Below are positions 25,825-34,598 of a DNA stretch of 36,272 nucleotides, one piece after another. The translations under genes and the position numbers were made by a program. The first letter of the stretch is position 1, and every line of letters starts with the position of its first letter. The DNA is from Lachnospiraceae bacterium (GTDB lineage Bacteria > Bacillota > Clostridia > Lachnospirales > Lachnospiraceae). The stretch is taken from positions 1-36,272 of the forward strand of contig JAFTVH010000183.1 of NCBI GenBank assembly GCA_017465845.1, in the 5' to 3' direction. The notes beneath the pieces are model-generated. The model saw only the letters and a program-made list of their open reading frames with translations. It did not search any database and had not been told where the DNA came from.

Positions 25825-27129
25825 ATGGCAATGCAGGCATTATTAATTATTTTGGTAGTCATGCTGGTACTTCTTTTCATCGGTGTGCCGATTTCTTACG
25901 CAATCGGTATTTCCTCACTGGCAGCTATTCTGATGTCGGTGGATCTTGATGTAGCAGTATTGACAGGTGCACAGCGAACTTTTGTAGGTATGAGTAAATT
26001 CAGTCTCACGGCGATTCCCTTCTTTATCCTGGCGGGTAATCTGATGAACCAGGGTGGTGTTGCCAAACGACTGGTGGATTTTGTAATGGCAATTCTGGGC
26101 AAGCTGCCCGGAGCGTTGCTTGTAACTAATGTTGGTGCCAATGCGCTGTTCGGTGCGATTTCCGGTTCTGCTTCAGCAGCGGCAGCGGCTGTAGGAAGCA
26201 TGGTGCGTGAAGGCGAAGAAGAGCAGGGATATGATCCTGCAATCTGTGCAGCTACCAATGGTGCATCTGCTCCGTCAGGACTTTTGATTCCGCCTTCCAA
26301 TGCAATGATCACTTACTCCCTGGCAGCAGGCGGTACCTCTGTCGCAGCTTTATTCCTTGCAGGTTATGTTCCGGGGATTATCTGGGCACTCTGTTGTGTC
26401 ATTGTTGCAATTATTATTGCTAAGAAAAAAGGGTATAAGGGGACTCCCGGAAAATATGACTGGAAGAACCTTGGAAGAGCTACATTAAGAGCACTTCCCT
26501 CCCTGTCCCTGATTGTAGTCGTTATCGGCGGTATCATCGGTGGTGTCTTTACTGCAACAGAAGGTTCTGCAATCGCAGTTGTATATGCGCTGATCCTTGG
26601 TATCTGCTATAAGAATATTACTTTAAAATCCTTCTGGAACATCGTAGTTGACAGTGCAAAGATGAGCGGTATGATTGTATTCCTGATCGGTGTTTCCAAC
26701 ATCCTTGGATGGGTTATGGCATTTACACAGATTCCGCAGGCAATTTCTGCTGCACTGCTGGGACTGACCGATAACAAGTATATCATTCTGCTCATTATGA
26801 ACCTGATTCTTCTGATTGCAGGTACTTTCATGGATGTAACACCGGCGATCCTGATCTTCACACCGCTGTTCCTGCCTGTTGTACAGACATTCGGTATGAA
26901 TCCGGTACATTTCGGTCTGATCCTTGTTTATAACCTCTGTATCGGTAATATCACACCTCCGGTAGGTAATACGCTGTTTGTAGCGATTAAGGTGGGTAAG
27001 ACGTCGCTGTCCAAGGTCATGCCGTACATGCTGATGTACTATGTGGCAATCTTGATCGGTCTGTTGCTGGTGACCTATATTCCTGAAGTTTCGCTGGGGC
27101 TTCCGATGTTGGCGGGACTGGTGAAGTAA
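25825..27129 (+). CDS. dctM: TRAP transporter large permease, DctM family
   Basis: Na+-coupled transport channel of the TRAP system, 434 residues with about 12 helices. The ATG lies 4 nt after dctQ, with its RBS (GGAGG) inside the dctQ end, so translation is coupled. Signatures: VPISYAIGISSL, SLTAIPFFILAGNLMNQGGVAKRLVDF, GAISGSASAAAAAVGSMV, a conserved NGASAPSGLLIPPSNAMITYSL, ATEGSAIAVVYAL, and near the end GLILVYNLCIGNITPPVGNTLF. The last gene of the operon, followed by a strong terminator. Confidence 0.95.
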   Translation: MAMQALLIILVVMLVLLFIGVPISYAIGISSLAAILMSVDLDVAVLTGAQRTFVGMSKFSLTAIPFFILAGNLMNQGGVAKRLVDFVMAILGKLPGALLVTNVGANALFGAISGSASAAAAAVGSMVREGEEEQGYDPAICAATNGASAPSGLLIPPSNAMITYSLAAGGTSVAALFLAGYVPGIIWALCCVIVAIIIAKKKGYKGTPGKYDWKNLGRATLRALPSLSLIVVVIGGIIGGVFTATEGSAIAVVYALILGICYKNITLKSFWNIVVDSAKMSGMIVFLIGVSNILGWVMAFTQIPQAISAALLGLTDNKYIILLIMNLILLIAGTFMDVTPAILIFTPLFLPVVQTFGMNPVHFGLILVYNLCIGNITPPVGNTLFVAIKVGKTSLSKVMPYMLMYYVAILIGLLLVTYIPEVSLGLPMLAGLVK

Positions 27130-27157
27130 TTAATTTTAGTTGTTTTGTTGAAAATAG

Positions 27158-27196
27158 GAGAGGAATTTCCGGAAGAGGAATTTCCTCTCTTTTCTT
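27158..27196 (+). terminator. Intrinsic terminator of the TRAP operon
   Basis: GAGAGGAA (27158-27165) pairs with TTCCTCTC (27182-27189); TTCC/GGAA inside extends the stem after one mismatch. A run of T with one C follows. Confidence 0.88.
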
Positions 27197-27281
27197 TTAT
27201 GTAGCTGGAAAATTCCTGCCATGACCGTCATTTGGACCGTGATATGGAAAGATTATTGAAAAAAATAACTACAAGTGGCTA

Positions 27282-27310
27282 TTGAAACGGAAGCTAAAAA
27301 GAGATATGAT
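27282..27310 (+). promoter_or_regulatory. Promoter of the homocysteine methyltransferase/MTHFR gene
   Basis: TTGAAA (27282-27287), 17-nt spacer, TATGAT (27305-27310). The leader is only about 32 nt, so there is no room for a SAM or cobalamin riboswitch. Confidence 0.65.
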
Positions 27311-27348
27311 AGAACAGAAATCTTATTTATAAGCAAAGGATGAAAAGA

Positions 27349-29118
27349 ATGGCACAACAAGTAACGACTACCATCCAAGATAAGTTAAAAGAGCAAAAAC
27401 TGCTGTTTGATGGTGCATTCGGCACCTATTATGCACAACTTTACAACACAAGAGAACTGCCGGAGCTTGCGAACACAATGCATCCGGAACGCGTAAGCAT
27501 GATTCATAAAGAATATATCGAAGCGGGCGCCCAGGTTATCCGTACCAATACCTTTGCAAGCAATACCATTTCGTTAGGATTAACGTGGGATGATGTGCAG
27601 GACAATATCCGACAGGGGTATCGCCTGGCACAGGAGGCTGCCAAATTACATAGTGTTTACGTTGCCGCAGATATAGGACAGATTCCCTGCGATAATCAGG
27701 CGGAGCGGGAAAATGTGACCGGGGAGTATGTGCAGATCTGCCGTACCTTTTTGGAGGAAGGCGCAGAGATTTTTGTTTTTGAGACCTTTTCAGACATGGA
27801 AGATATCCTTGAGGCAATTGAGTTTATCGGAGATAAGGCTTTTGTTATTGTGCAGTTTTCGGTGAACCAGTTTGGTTATAGTCATGCCGGGTTAAGTGCG
27901 CGTAAGCTGATACAATGTGCTGAGAACGTAGAATATGTCGATGCGGTGGGCTTTAACTGTGGTGTGGGCCCCGGACATATGCAGCAGATCATCAGAAGTA
28001 TCGCGTTATCCGGAAGGAAAATGCTGACAGCATTGCCTAATGCGGGATATCCTCAGATGGTCAGCAATCGTATGATTTTCGATAACCATAACATAGATTA
28101 TTTTGTGGCTAAGGTCAGTGATATTGCAGCGGATGGTGCAGCTATTGTAGGTGGCTGTTGTGGTACGACACCGGAATACATTCGCAGAATGAGAGAAAAG
28201 GTATCTTTTGTACAACCGACCCAAATAACTGCTGCAGTTGCTGCGAAGAAAGAAAATAGAGAAAAACATGACGGCGCCTTTTTTGCAGGAAAAGCAGGAA
28301 AGAAGTTGATTGCGGTAGAACTTGCACCCCCACTTGGAAGTGATGATGAGAAGCTGATGGATGCAGCTCATTTGCTGCGAAAAAGCGGTGTCGATGTACT
28401 GACATTTCCTGATTCTCCTTCAGGAAGAACAAGAGCAGATTCCATCCTCATGGCAGAGAAGGTGGCAAGAGAGACCGGCATGTGTGTGATGCCTCATATT
28501 TGCTGCCGCGACAAGAATGCCATTGCTATGCGCTCACAGCTGTTGGGTGCCCATATCAATCATATCCGGAATTTCCTGGTGATCACTGGAGATCCGATTC
28601 CTTCGATGATGCGTAACAGCGTAAAGAGTGTATTTAATTTTGACTCTGTGGGACTGATGCGCATTATGAATGATATGAATGAAGAACAGTTTGCGGATGA
28701 TCCTGTCTGCTTTGGCGGCGCCATTAATCAGGGACGCAGAAATCTGGACGTTGAGATCGGTCGTGTGAAAAAGAAAATGGAAGCAGGTGCAACGTTCTTT
28801 CTGACCCAACCTATCTCCACAAGGGAAAATGCGGAGCGCGTCAGACGTATTAAAGAGGAGACGGGAGCACGTATTTTATGCGGTATCATGCCCTTTGTCA
28901 GTCTAAAGAATGCTGCTTTTATGAAAAATGAAATGACAGGTATTGATGTGACAGATGAGGTACTTTCCCGTTACCGTGAAGATATGACAAGGGAAGAGGG
29001 CCAGCAGGCAGGAATACAGCTGGCTAAGGAAATGATGGCACTTACCGATGATTTTGCGGATGGTTATTATTTCTCGTTCCCGTTTAACAGGGTTAGTATG
29101 TTGGAGAAGATTATATAG
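27349..29118 (+). CDS. Bifunctional homocysteine S-methyltransferase / methylenetetrahydrofolate reductase
   Basis: 589-residue fusion. ATG 27349 is preferred: the AAAGG site is 9 nt upstream, whereas ATG 27340 immediately abuts it. Residues about 1-290 are the zinc-dependent homocysteine S-methyltransferase domain: LLFDGAFGTYYA at the start, then C204 in GFNCGVGP and C270-C271 in GGCCGTTPEYI as zinc ligands. Residues about 310-589 are a MetF-type TIM barrel: AVELAPPLGSDDEKLMDAA, TFPDSPSGRTRADS, FLVITGDPIPS, FFLTQPIS and GIMPFVS. The two domains couple 5-methyl-THF formation to methionine metabolism. The same fusion is common in clostridia. Monocistronic with its own promoter. Confidence 0.93.
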   Translation: MAQQVTTTIQDKLKEQKLLFDGAFGTYYAQLYNTRELPELANTMHPERVSMIHKEYIEAGAQVIRTNTFASNTISLGLTWDDVQDNIRQGYRLAQEAAKLHSVYVAADIGQIPCDNQAERENVTGEYVQICRTFLEEGAEIFVFETFSDMEDILEAIEFIGDKAFVIVQFSVNQFGYSHAGLSARKLIQCAENVEYVDAVGFNCGVGPGHMQQIIRSIALSGRKMLTALPNAGYPQMVSNRMIFDNHNIDYFVAKVSDIAADGAAIVGGCCGTTPEYIRRMREKVSFVQPTQITAAVAAKKENREKHDGAFFAGKAGKKLIAVELAPPLGSDDEKLMDAAHLLRKSGVDVLTFPDSPSGRTRADSILMAEKVARETGMCVMPHICCRDKNAIAMRSQLLGAHINHIRNFLVITGDPIPSMMRNSVKSVFNFDSVGLMRIMNDMNEEQFADDPVCFGGAINQGRRNLDVEIGRVKKKMEAGATFFLTQPISTRENAERVRRIKEETGARILCGIMPFVSLKNAAFMKNEMTGIDVTDEVLSRYREDMTREEGQQAGIQLAKEMMALTDDFADGYYFSFPFNRVSMLEKII

Positions 29119-29190
29119 AAAACTTAACCGGTTTCATAGAGGGCACATCAAACTAGCATGCAAAATTTGCTGAGAAAAGTAATTTTTTCC

Positions 29191-29219
29191 TTTACAGCTT
29201 GCAGATAATTTATTACAAT
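29191..29219 (+). promoter_or_regulatory. Promoter of the NSS transporter gene
   Basis: TTTACA (29191-29196), 17-nt spacer, TACAAT (29214-29219). The predicted start near 29226 gives a short leader of about 19 nt to GTG 29245. Confidence 0.65.
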
Positions 29220-29244
29220 TAAATAATATTTTAGAAGGGATTGG

Positions 29245-30675
29245 GTGTTGAACCCCATAAGTGGAAGTATGAAGAACGAAAAGAGCAGAAATTCATTTTC
29301 AGGATCTATAGGATTCGTATTGGCAGCCGCGGGCAGTGCGGTTGGACTGGGAAATATATGGCGTTTCCCGTACTTGGCAGCAAAGGACGGAGGCGGACTG
29401 TTTCTGGTAATGTACCTTGTGCTGGCATTGACATTTGGTTTTACCTTGCTGACTACGGAGGTGGCAATCGGAAGAAAAACCAAGCAGAGTCCGTTGACTG
29501 CTTATAGTAAATTGAAAGACAAGTGGGGCATTGTGGGAGTTGTGGCCTGTTTGGTACCTGTGATTATCATGCCTTATTATTGTGTTATCGGTGGCTGGGT
29601 AGTAAAGTATTTTATTGCTTTTCTGACCGGAGAAGGCCCACAGGCGGCAGAGGATGGTTATTTTGGAAACTTTATCAGTGCAGAAGTGGAACCTGTGCTG
29701 ACTATGGCGGTATTCCTTTTCATTGTCGCAGTTATTATTTTCAGGGGAGTAAATAAAGGAATTGAATCTTCATCTAAAATTATGATGCCGATTCTGCTCT
29801 TGCTGGTAGTTGGAATTGCTGTTTTCTCTCTGACCATCAGTCACACAGATGAAAGCGGTGTGACCAGAACCGGTCTGGAGGGCTTTGGAATATATGTGAT
29901 TCCCAGCTTCGAGGGATTGACAGTAAAGGGGTTCTTTACCGTGCTTATGGATGCCATGGGACAGTTATTCTTCAGCCTGAGTGTGGCTATGGGAATTATG
30001 ATTGCTTACGGTTCCTATGTAAAAGATGATGCCAATCTGGTAAAGTCCATTAATCAGATTGAAATTTTCGATACTGTAGTTGCATTCCTGGCAGGTGTCA
30101 TGGTTATTCCGGCAGTATATGTATTTATGGGAAAGGAGGGAATGGAAGCTTCCGGTCCCAGCCTGATGTTCATATCTCTGCCGAAAGTATTTGCAGCTAT
30201 GGGAAAGGTAGGTAATCTGATCGGCTGTCTGTTCTTTGCTATGGTATTGTTTGCAGCACTGACAAGTGCAGTATCCATTATGGAAGCAGTGGTTGCCAGC
30301 CTTATGGACAAGTTTCATATGTCCAGATTGAAAGCTGCTGCAATTGAGACAGGAGTTGCGCTGGTAGGCGGTATTGTAGTCTGCCTTGGTTATAATAAGT
30401 GGTATTTTGAACTGACATTGCCCAACGGGGCAACTGCTCAGATACTGGATGTGATGGACTATATCAGCAATAACTTCCTGATGCCTATCGTGGCAATTGC
30501 TACCTGTGTATTGGTGGGATGGATTCTGAAACCGCAGGTGATCATTGATGAGGTGGAAAAGTCCTGCTGCAAATTTGGCAGAAAGAAGCTTTATATTGTG
30601 ATGATCAAAATTATTGCACCGGTGCTTCTGGTGATTTTACTGCTTAAGTCTGTGGGAATACTGACGGTCATTTAA
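29245..30675 (+). CDS. Sodium:neurotransmitter symporter (NSS) family transporter
   Basis: LeuT-like Na+-dependent amino acid importer, 476 residues from GTG 29245, with 11-12 hydrophobic segments. Start choice: AGAAGGG ends 5 nt before GTG 29245 and 8 nt before TTG 29248; ATG 29269 (MKNEKSRNSF) has only a weak site. Family signatures: GSIGFVLAAAGSAVGLGNIWRFPYLAAKDGGGLF carries the sodium and substrate contacts of helix 1. FFSLSVAMGIMIAYGSYV is the helix 6 region, and LFAALTSAVSIMEA is helix 8. Substrate probably a hydrophobic or aromatic amino acid; not determinable here. Monocistronic. Confidence 0.92.
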   Translation: MLNPISGSMKNEKSRNSFSGSIGFVLAAAGSAVGLGNIWRFPYLAAKDGGGLFLVMYLVLALTFGFTLLTTEVAIGRKTKQSPLTAYSKLKDKWGIVGVVACLVPVIIMPYYCVIGGWVVKYFIAFLTGEGPQAAEDGYFGNFISAEVEPVLTMAVFLFIVAVIIFRGVNKGIESSSKIMMPILLLLVVGIAVFSLTISHTDESGVTRTGLEGFGIYVIPSFEGLTVKGFFTVLMDAMGQLFFSLSVAMGIMIAYGSYVKDDANLVKSINQIEIFDTVVAFLAGVMVIPAVYVFMGKEGMEASGPSLMFISLPKVFAAMGKVGNLIGCLFFAMVLFAALTSAVSIMEAVVASLMDKFHMSRLKAAAIETGVALVGGIVVCLGYNKWYFELTLPNGATAQILDVMDYISNNFLMPIVAIATCVLVGWILKPQVIIDEVEKSCCKFGRKKLYIVMIKIIAPVLLVILLLKSVGILTVI

Positions 30676-30701
30676 ACGCGATCAGGAATATCTGAATAAA
30701 C

Positions 30702-30743
30702 GAGGTCGGCTTTGTTGGAGGTATACAAAGTCGGCTTCTTTTT
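30702..30743 (+). terminator. Intrinsic terminator of the NSS gene
   Basis: GAGGTCGGCTTTGT (30702-30715) pairs with ACAAAGTCGGCTTC (30725-30738) through a long stem with several G-T pairs, loop about 9 nt, then TTTTT. Confidence 0.82.
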
Positions 30744-30963
30744 ATGTTACGTCAGAATTGTTATAAGGGATGTCTCCAAAAGAGTATCGGAAGCTGCATC
30801 TTATTTGATGATTAAAATCGGGCGTAAATGATACCGATCATCTCCTTTCAATAATATCGTAATATAGTTTGCAAATTGCATAATATAGTTGAAGAAATTC
30901 AGGGAAAGATATTTTAAAATATAATCAGAGTTTAATGAGGGAAGAGACGTAAGTAAATTAGTA

Positions 30964-30975
30964 ATTGCATGCAAT
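30964..30975. promoter_or_regulatory. 12-bp perfect palindrome upstream of the GH10 gene
   Basis: ATTGCATGCAAT is symmetric and lies 41 nt before the start codon. A TATAAT at 30920-30925 without a clear -35 box is upstream of it, so the palindrome would sit about 32 nt into that transcript. It could be an operator for a local sugar regulator. The rest of the 340-nt gap (30676-31015) is AT-rich, with only the terminator and these elements. Confidence 0.4.
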
Positions 30976-31015
30976 CAAGATGCTAATAGAAACGATTGAA
31001 AGTGAGGAAAATTAA

Positions 31016-32356
31016 ATGAGTGAAAGAGCTGAGAAAATACTGAAGCCGTTTCGTGACAACAAAGCATATATGGAAGACCGCATTCAAAGCGGCATAGAAG
31101 CGAATCGTAAGGGCTTTGCCAGATTTTCTTTTGTGGATGAACAGGGGAATGCGGTTGAAAATGTGCAGCTGGAGATTCACCAGATCACACATGATTTCCG
31201 GTTTGGCTGCAACATTTTTATGTTGGACGAACTGGAGACAGAGGAGAAGAATGTAGCTTACAAAGAGCGGTTCAAAGAGCTTTTTAATCTGGCGACGTTG
31301 CCGTTTTACTGGTCCGATCTGGAGCCTGAAGAAGGAAAGGTACGTTTTGATAAGGATAGTCCCAAGGTGTACCGTCGACCTGCCCCGGATCTGTGTCTGG
31401 AGTTCTGCCGTGAAAACAACATTGAACCGAAGTTGCACTGCCTGAACTATGACCAGTGGTCACCTAAGTGGTTGCCTTATGACGTGCCTACGGTCAAAAA
31501 ATGTTTGGATAAACGGATTGCACAGATCGCAGAGCGGTATTCGGAGCAGATTCCTTCCATGGAAGTAATAAATGAAACACTGTGCAGCTACCATGTCAGA
31601 GATTACGGACACAGTACACGTTTCTTTTTCGAACCGGATATTGTGGAATGGAGTTTTGAACATTCGCGTAAGTACTTACCCACTAATAAGCTGATCATAA
31701 ATGAGGCAACGGAACACTGCTGGGTACAGGGCTTTAAGTATAACAGAAGTGCTTATTACATGCAGATTGAGCGTGCTTTATTAAAAGGGGCTTCGATTGA
31801 TTCTATCGGTATGCAGTATCATGCCTTTTATAGAAGAGAAGCTGAACAGGCAAGCACAAGAACGCTTTACGACCCTAAACGTATTTATCAGGTAATGGAT
31901 CAGTATGCTGATTTCGGCAAGCCGCTTCAGGTGACAGAGGTTACGATTCCGGCTTACTCCATGGAAGCAGAGGATGAACTGGTTCAGGCAGAAATCATTA
32001 CCAATCTTTATAAAATGTGGTTCAGCCATCCCAATATGGAAGCTATTATTTATTGGAATCTGGTTGACGGCTATGCGGCTTTTGCCAAACAGGGAGATAT
32101 GTCAAGCGGTGAAAACTATTATTGCGGTGCGCTGCTTCGGTTTGATATGACACCTAAGCCTGCTTATTATGCGTTGGATGAACTGATCAATAAAACCTGG
32201 AGAACAAATATCTCAGATGAAGCCCAAAACGGTTCTTTTGAGATGAAAGGATTTTATGGTGAGTATGAAGTAACTGCCACAGTGGGTGGCAAAACGACCA
32301 CGGTAAAGGTTCACTTGGAGAAAAATGCCGACAATGAATTTACAATTGTCCTGTAA
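31016..32356 (+). CDS. GH10 family endo-1,4-beta-xylanase-like enzyme, cytoplasmic
   Basis: 446 residues, no signal peptide, so probably acts on imported xylo-oligosaccharides. The ATG has GTGAGGA upstream. Residues about 35-75 are the small beta domain that often precedes GH10 barrels (ARFSFVDEQGNAVENVQLEI, then HDFRFGCNIF). The TIM barrel spans about 80-395: FYWSDLEPEEG, KLHCLNYDQWSPKWL, acid/base E187 in MEVINET and nucleophile E308 in QVTEVTIP, followed by IIYWNLVDGYAAF. The nucleophile motif lacks the usual TELD, which suggests a divergent subgroup. A C-terminal beta segment (about 400-446, GEYEVTATVGGKTTTVKVHL) follows the barrel. Stand-alone gene. Confidence 0.87.
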   Translation: MSERAEKILKPFRDNKAYMEDRIQSGIEANRKGFARFSFVDEQGNAVENVQLEIHQITHDFRFGCNIFMLDELETEEKNVAYKERFKELFNLATLPFYWSDLEPEEGKVRFDKDSPKVYRRPAPDLCLEFCRENNIEPKLHCLNYDQWSPKWLPYDVPTVKKCLDKRIAQIAERYSEQIPSMEVINETLCSYHVRDYGHSTRFFFEPDIVEWSFEHSRKYLPTNKLIINEATEHCWVQGFKYNRSAYYMQIERALLKGASIDSIGMQYHAFYRREAEQASTRTLYDPKRIYQVMDQYADFGKPLQVTEVTIPAYSMEAEDELVQAEIITNLYKMWFSHPNMEAIIYWNLVDGYAAFAKQGDMSSGENYYCGALLRFDMTPKPAYYALDELINKTWRTNISDEAQNGSFEMKGFYGEYEVTATVGGKTTTVKVHLEKNADNEFTIVL

Positions 32357-32392
32357 GGAAATATGTAGAGCGTGAGAGTGATATGAAAAAGT

Positions 32393-32443
32393 ATCCCCTG
32401 TAAAGTGTGGCACGATTTGTGATGTGTACAGTTTACAGGGGAT
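32393..32443. terminator. Bidirectional terminator between GH10 and HerA-like genes
   Basis: A perfect 12-bp stem, ATCCCCTGTAAA (32393-32404) with TTTACAGGGGAT (32432-32443), encloses a 27-nt loop. Convergent genes lie on both sides. T-rich flanks follow in both directions but are interrupted. Confidence 0.7.
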
Positions 32444-32447
32444 CAGT

Positions 32448-34127
32448 TTATTTTAATTTCAGGAAAGTACCTAAAATACTGCGTCCTAAAGAGGCACCAA
32501 TGTTACCTCCCAGCTTCTTACCGAAGCTGCCGCCGATGGATTTACCGATATTGTTGCCAAGTTCGCGGCCGATAGTACCGGCAGCCGTATTTGCAACGCT
32601 GCTGATGCCTGAGGTGATCGCTTTCTTGCGCTTTTGTGCTTCGCGCTCTTCTTCCTTGGCTTTTTTCTCGGCTTCCTTCTCAGCCAGCCGAGCCTGTTTT
32701 TCAGCTTCTTTTTCAGCCAACCGAGCCTGCTTCTCAGCTTCTTTCTCAGCCAACCGAGCCTGCTCCTTTGCCTCTTTTTCAGCCTGCTTCGCTTCTTCCT
32801 GTGCAATGCGTTCCGCTTCAGCCTCCTGGTCGTCCTGTTTGCGCTTTCTTGCAAGGAACTCATAAGCGGAATCACGGTCTACCATGTTCTGATAACGCAG
32901 ATAGAGGTTGTTCATCAGCACTTCCTTTTTCTTTTCCTCATCGGTAATAGGTCCCATGAGACTTTGCGGAGGAAGAACCTTACATTTCTGTACGATACCG
33001 GGGATACCGTCTTCATCCAGAACAGAAATCAGTGCCTCACCGGTACCCAGGGCGGTGAGTGCCTCCTTTGTATCAAACGCCGGATTTGTGCGGAAAGAGT
33101 TGGCAGCAGCCTTTACCGCTTTTTCATCGGAAGGGGTATATGCTCTCAGTGCATGCTGAATCTTATTGCCCAGCTGACTTAAGACACCATCGGGGATATC
33201 TCTGGGAGTCTGGGTGATAAAATAAATGCCTACACCCTTGGAACGAATCAGTTTCACAATCTGCTCAATTTTATCTTCCAGAGCCTTGGAAATTCCGTCA
33301 AAGAGCAGGTGTGCTTCATCAAAGAAGAAAATCATTCTCGGTCTGTCACAGTCACCTACTTCAGGCAGTGTTTCAAACAATTCGGAAAGCATCCATAAAA
33401 GAAATGCAGAGTAAAGAGTACCGTTGTTGGAAAGCTGTCTGCAGTCCAGAATGTTGATGTTGCCTTTGCCGCCGGTGCCGGTTGCAAACCAGTCTGCGAT
33501 ATTCAGAGCAGGTTCTGCAAAAAACTGCTCGCCGCCCTCTGTCTCCAGGGCTACTACGTGGCGCAGGATAGCCGCGATACTCTGCTTGGAAATATTACCG
33601 TACTCCAAAGTGAGTTCCTTGCTGTTTTCACTGACATACTGAAGCATGGCCTTTAAATCTTTCGTATCGATGAGTAAAAGATTATTATCATCGGCAATCT
33701 TGAACACTACCGTCAGGATATCGGACTGTGTAGCATTTAAATCCATCAGCTTGGAAAGCAGGATAGGTCCCATCTCGGAGATAGTGGTGCGAAGAGGGAT
33801 GCCCATTTCCCCGTAAATATCCCAGAAAACAGAAGGATAAGAATGGTAATCAAATCCGCATTGATCCAGTCCGAAACGTTTGATACGCTTCTGCATATCT
33901 TCACTGTCGGCACCGGGTCTGCACATTCCGGACAGATCTCCCTTTACGTCAGCCAGGAATACCGGTACTCCGGCATCACTGAAAGATTCTGCCAGTACTT
34001 TCAGGGTAATGGTTTTACCGGTTCCCGTGGCACCGGCAATCAGGCCGTGGCGGTTGGCCATTTTAGGCAGGATGCAGATTTTCTCCCCATCGGCATCGCC
34101 TATCCAGATTTTATTATCGTAGAACAT
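32448..34127 (-). CDS. HerA-like ATPase, DUF853 family
   Basis: 559 residues. The ATG at 34127 has GGGAGG 6 nt upstream. A RecA-like FtsK/HerA-type motor: Walker A GATGTGKT near residues 31-38, FLADVKGDLSGM, Walker B MIFFFDEAHLL around 265-275, then the sensor region YFITQTPRDIPDGVLSQLGNKIQHALRAYTP. After the ATPase core (to about 400) comes a highly charged coiled-coil (about 425-495) with three near-identical 11-residue repeats. A glycine/serine-rich tail follows (GGSFGKKLGGNIGASLGRS), typical of this family. Members resemble DNA translocases, but none is functionally defined. Single-gene unit, divergent from rpmE. No NurA partner adjacent. Confidence 0.92.
   Translation of the reverse strand: MFYDNKIWIGDADGEKICILPKMANRHGLIAGATGTGKTITLKVLAESFSDAGVPVFLADVKGDLSGMCRPGADSEDMQKRIKRFGLDQCGFDYHSYPSVFWDIYGEMGIPLRTTISEMGPILLSKLMDLNATQSDILTVVFKIADDNNLLLIDTKDLKAMLQYVSENSKELTLEYGNISKQSIAAILRHVVALETEGGEQFFAEPALNIADWFATGTGGKGNINILDCRQLSNNGTLYSAFLLWMLSELFETLPEVGDCDRPRMIFFFDEAHLLFDGISKALEDKIEQIVKLIRSKGVGIYFITQTPRDIPDGVLSQLGNKIQHALRAYTPSDEKAVKAAANSFRTNPAFDTKEALTALGTGEALISVLDEDGIPGIVQKCKVLPPQSLMGPITDEEKKKEVLMNNLYLRYQNMVDRDSAYEFLARKRKQDDQEAEAERIAQEEAKQAEKEAKEQARLAEKEAEKQARLAEKEAEKQARLAEKEAEKKAKEEEREAQKRKKAITSGISSVANTAAGTIGRELGNNIGKSIGGSFGKKLGGNIGASLGRSILGTFLKLK
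32680..32778 (-). repeat. Coding minisatellite, three 33-bp units
   Basis: Units start at 32680, 32713 and 32746 (pattern TCAGCCAACCGAGCCTG on +). On the - strand they encode the 11-residue repeat EKEAEKQARLA. The first two are almost identical in DNA, suggesting slippage within the coiled-coil segment. Confidence 0.85.
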
Positions 34128-34222
34128 AGTCGTCCCTCCCGTGTAAACTTTTCTTATCTACCAGTATAACGTGATAAGGGAAGGACTGCAAGCAAAAAAA
34201 TCTAAAAATCAACAAATACTAC

Positions 34223-34280
34223 TTGCATCTTTTCTTCCAGTATGTTACAATAACAACGCTGTTTGTGGTTCCATAAGCAG
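34223..34280 (+). promoter_or_regulatory. rpmE promoter and 5'-terminal leader hairpin
   Basis: TTGCAT (34223-34228), 17-nt spacer, TACAAT (34246-34251) place the start near 34258. The transcript then begins with a 9-bp stem: CTGTTTGTG (34259-34267) with CATAAGCAG (34272-34280), loop GTTC. The whole leader is about 77 nt. L31 mRNA leaders are known autoregulatory elements in several phyla; correspondence to a described class is not established here. Confidence 0.6.
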
Positions 34281-34334
34281 TGAGGATGAGAACGAAGAAC
34301 TATTAAGTGATATGAATATAGAGAGGTGAAAGAA

Positions 34335-34535
34335 ATGAGAGAAGGAATCCATCCCGCTTATTACCAGGCTACCGTAACCTGCAACTGTGGCAACACATTC
34401 GTAACTGGATCTACCAAGAAGGAAATCCACGTTGAAGTTTGTTCCAAATGCCATTCATTCTACACCGGTCAGCAGAAGACTGCCAGAACTGACGGACGTA
34501 TTGATAAGTTCAACAGAAAGTACGGTGTTAAATAA
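34335..34535 (+). CDS. rpmE: 50S ribosomal protein L31, zinc-binding form
   Basis: 66 residues. ATG 34335 has GAGAGGTG about 7 nt upstream; GTG 34326 overlaps that site. The zinc ligands C16, C18, C36 and C39 (CNCG and CSKC) make it the C+ form, used under zinc-replete conditions. The basic C-terminus ([13 protein letters not shown]) is typical. Single gene with its own promoter, leader and terminator. Confidence 0.97.
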   Translation: MREGIHPAYYQATVTCNCGNTFVTGSTKKEIHVEVCSKCHSFYTGQQKTARTDGRIDKFNRKYGVK

Positions 34536-34544
34536 GACGATTTT

Positions 34545-34581
34545 AAAGGTTGAGGTAGCAAGTATCTCAACCTTTTCTCTT
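34545..34581 (+). terminator. Intrinsic terminator after rpmE
   Basis: AAAGGTTGAG (34545-34554) pairs with CTCAACCTTT (34566-34575), 11-nt loop, then TCTCTTCTT. It may allow partial read-through to the DUF1385-prmC unit, for which no separate promoter is obvious. Confidence 0.85.
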
Positions 34582-34598
34582 CTTACGGAGGTAAAGGC

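Noticed and set aside
27197-27348. SAM or cobalamin riboswitch before the methyltransferase/MTHFR gene
   Set aside because: None of the conserved core motifs are visible, and the promoter leaves a leader of about 32 nt.
32407-32865. Open frame on + with SFSASF-type repeats
   Set aside because: It is the mirror of the repeated coiled-coil codons of the HerA-like gene on -; no RBS.
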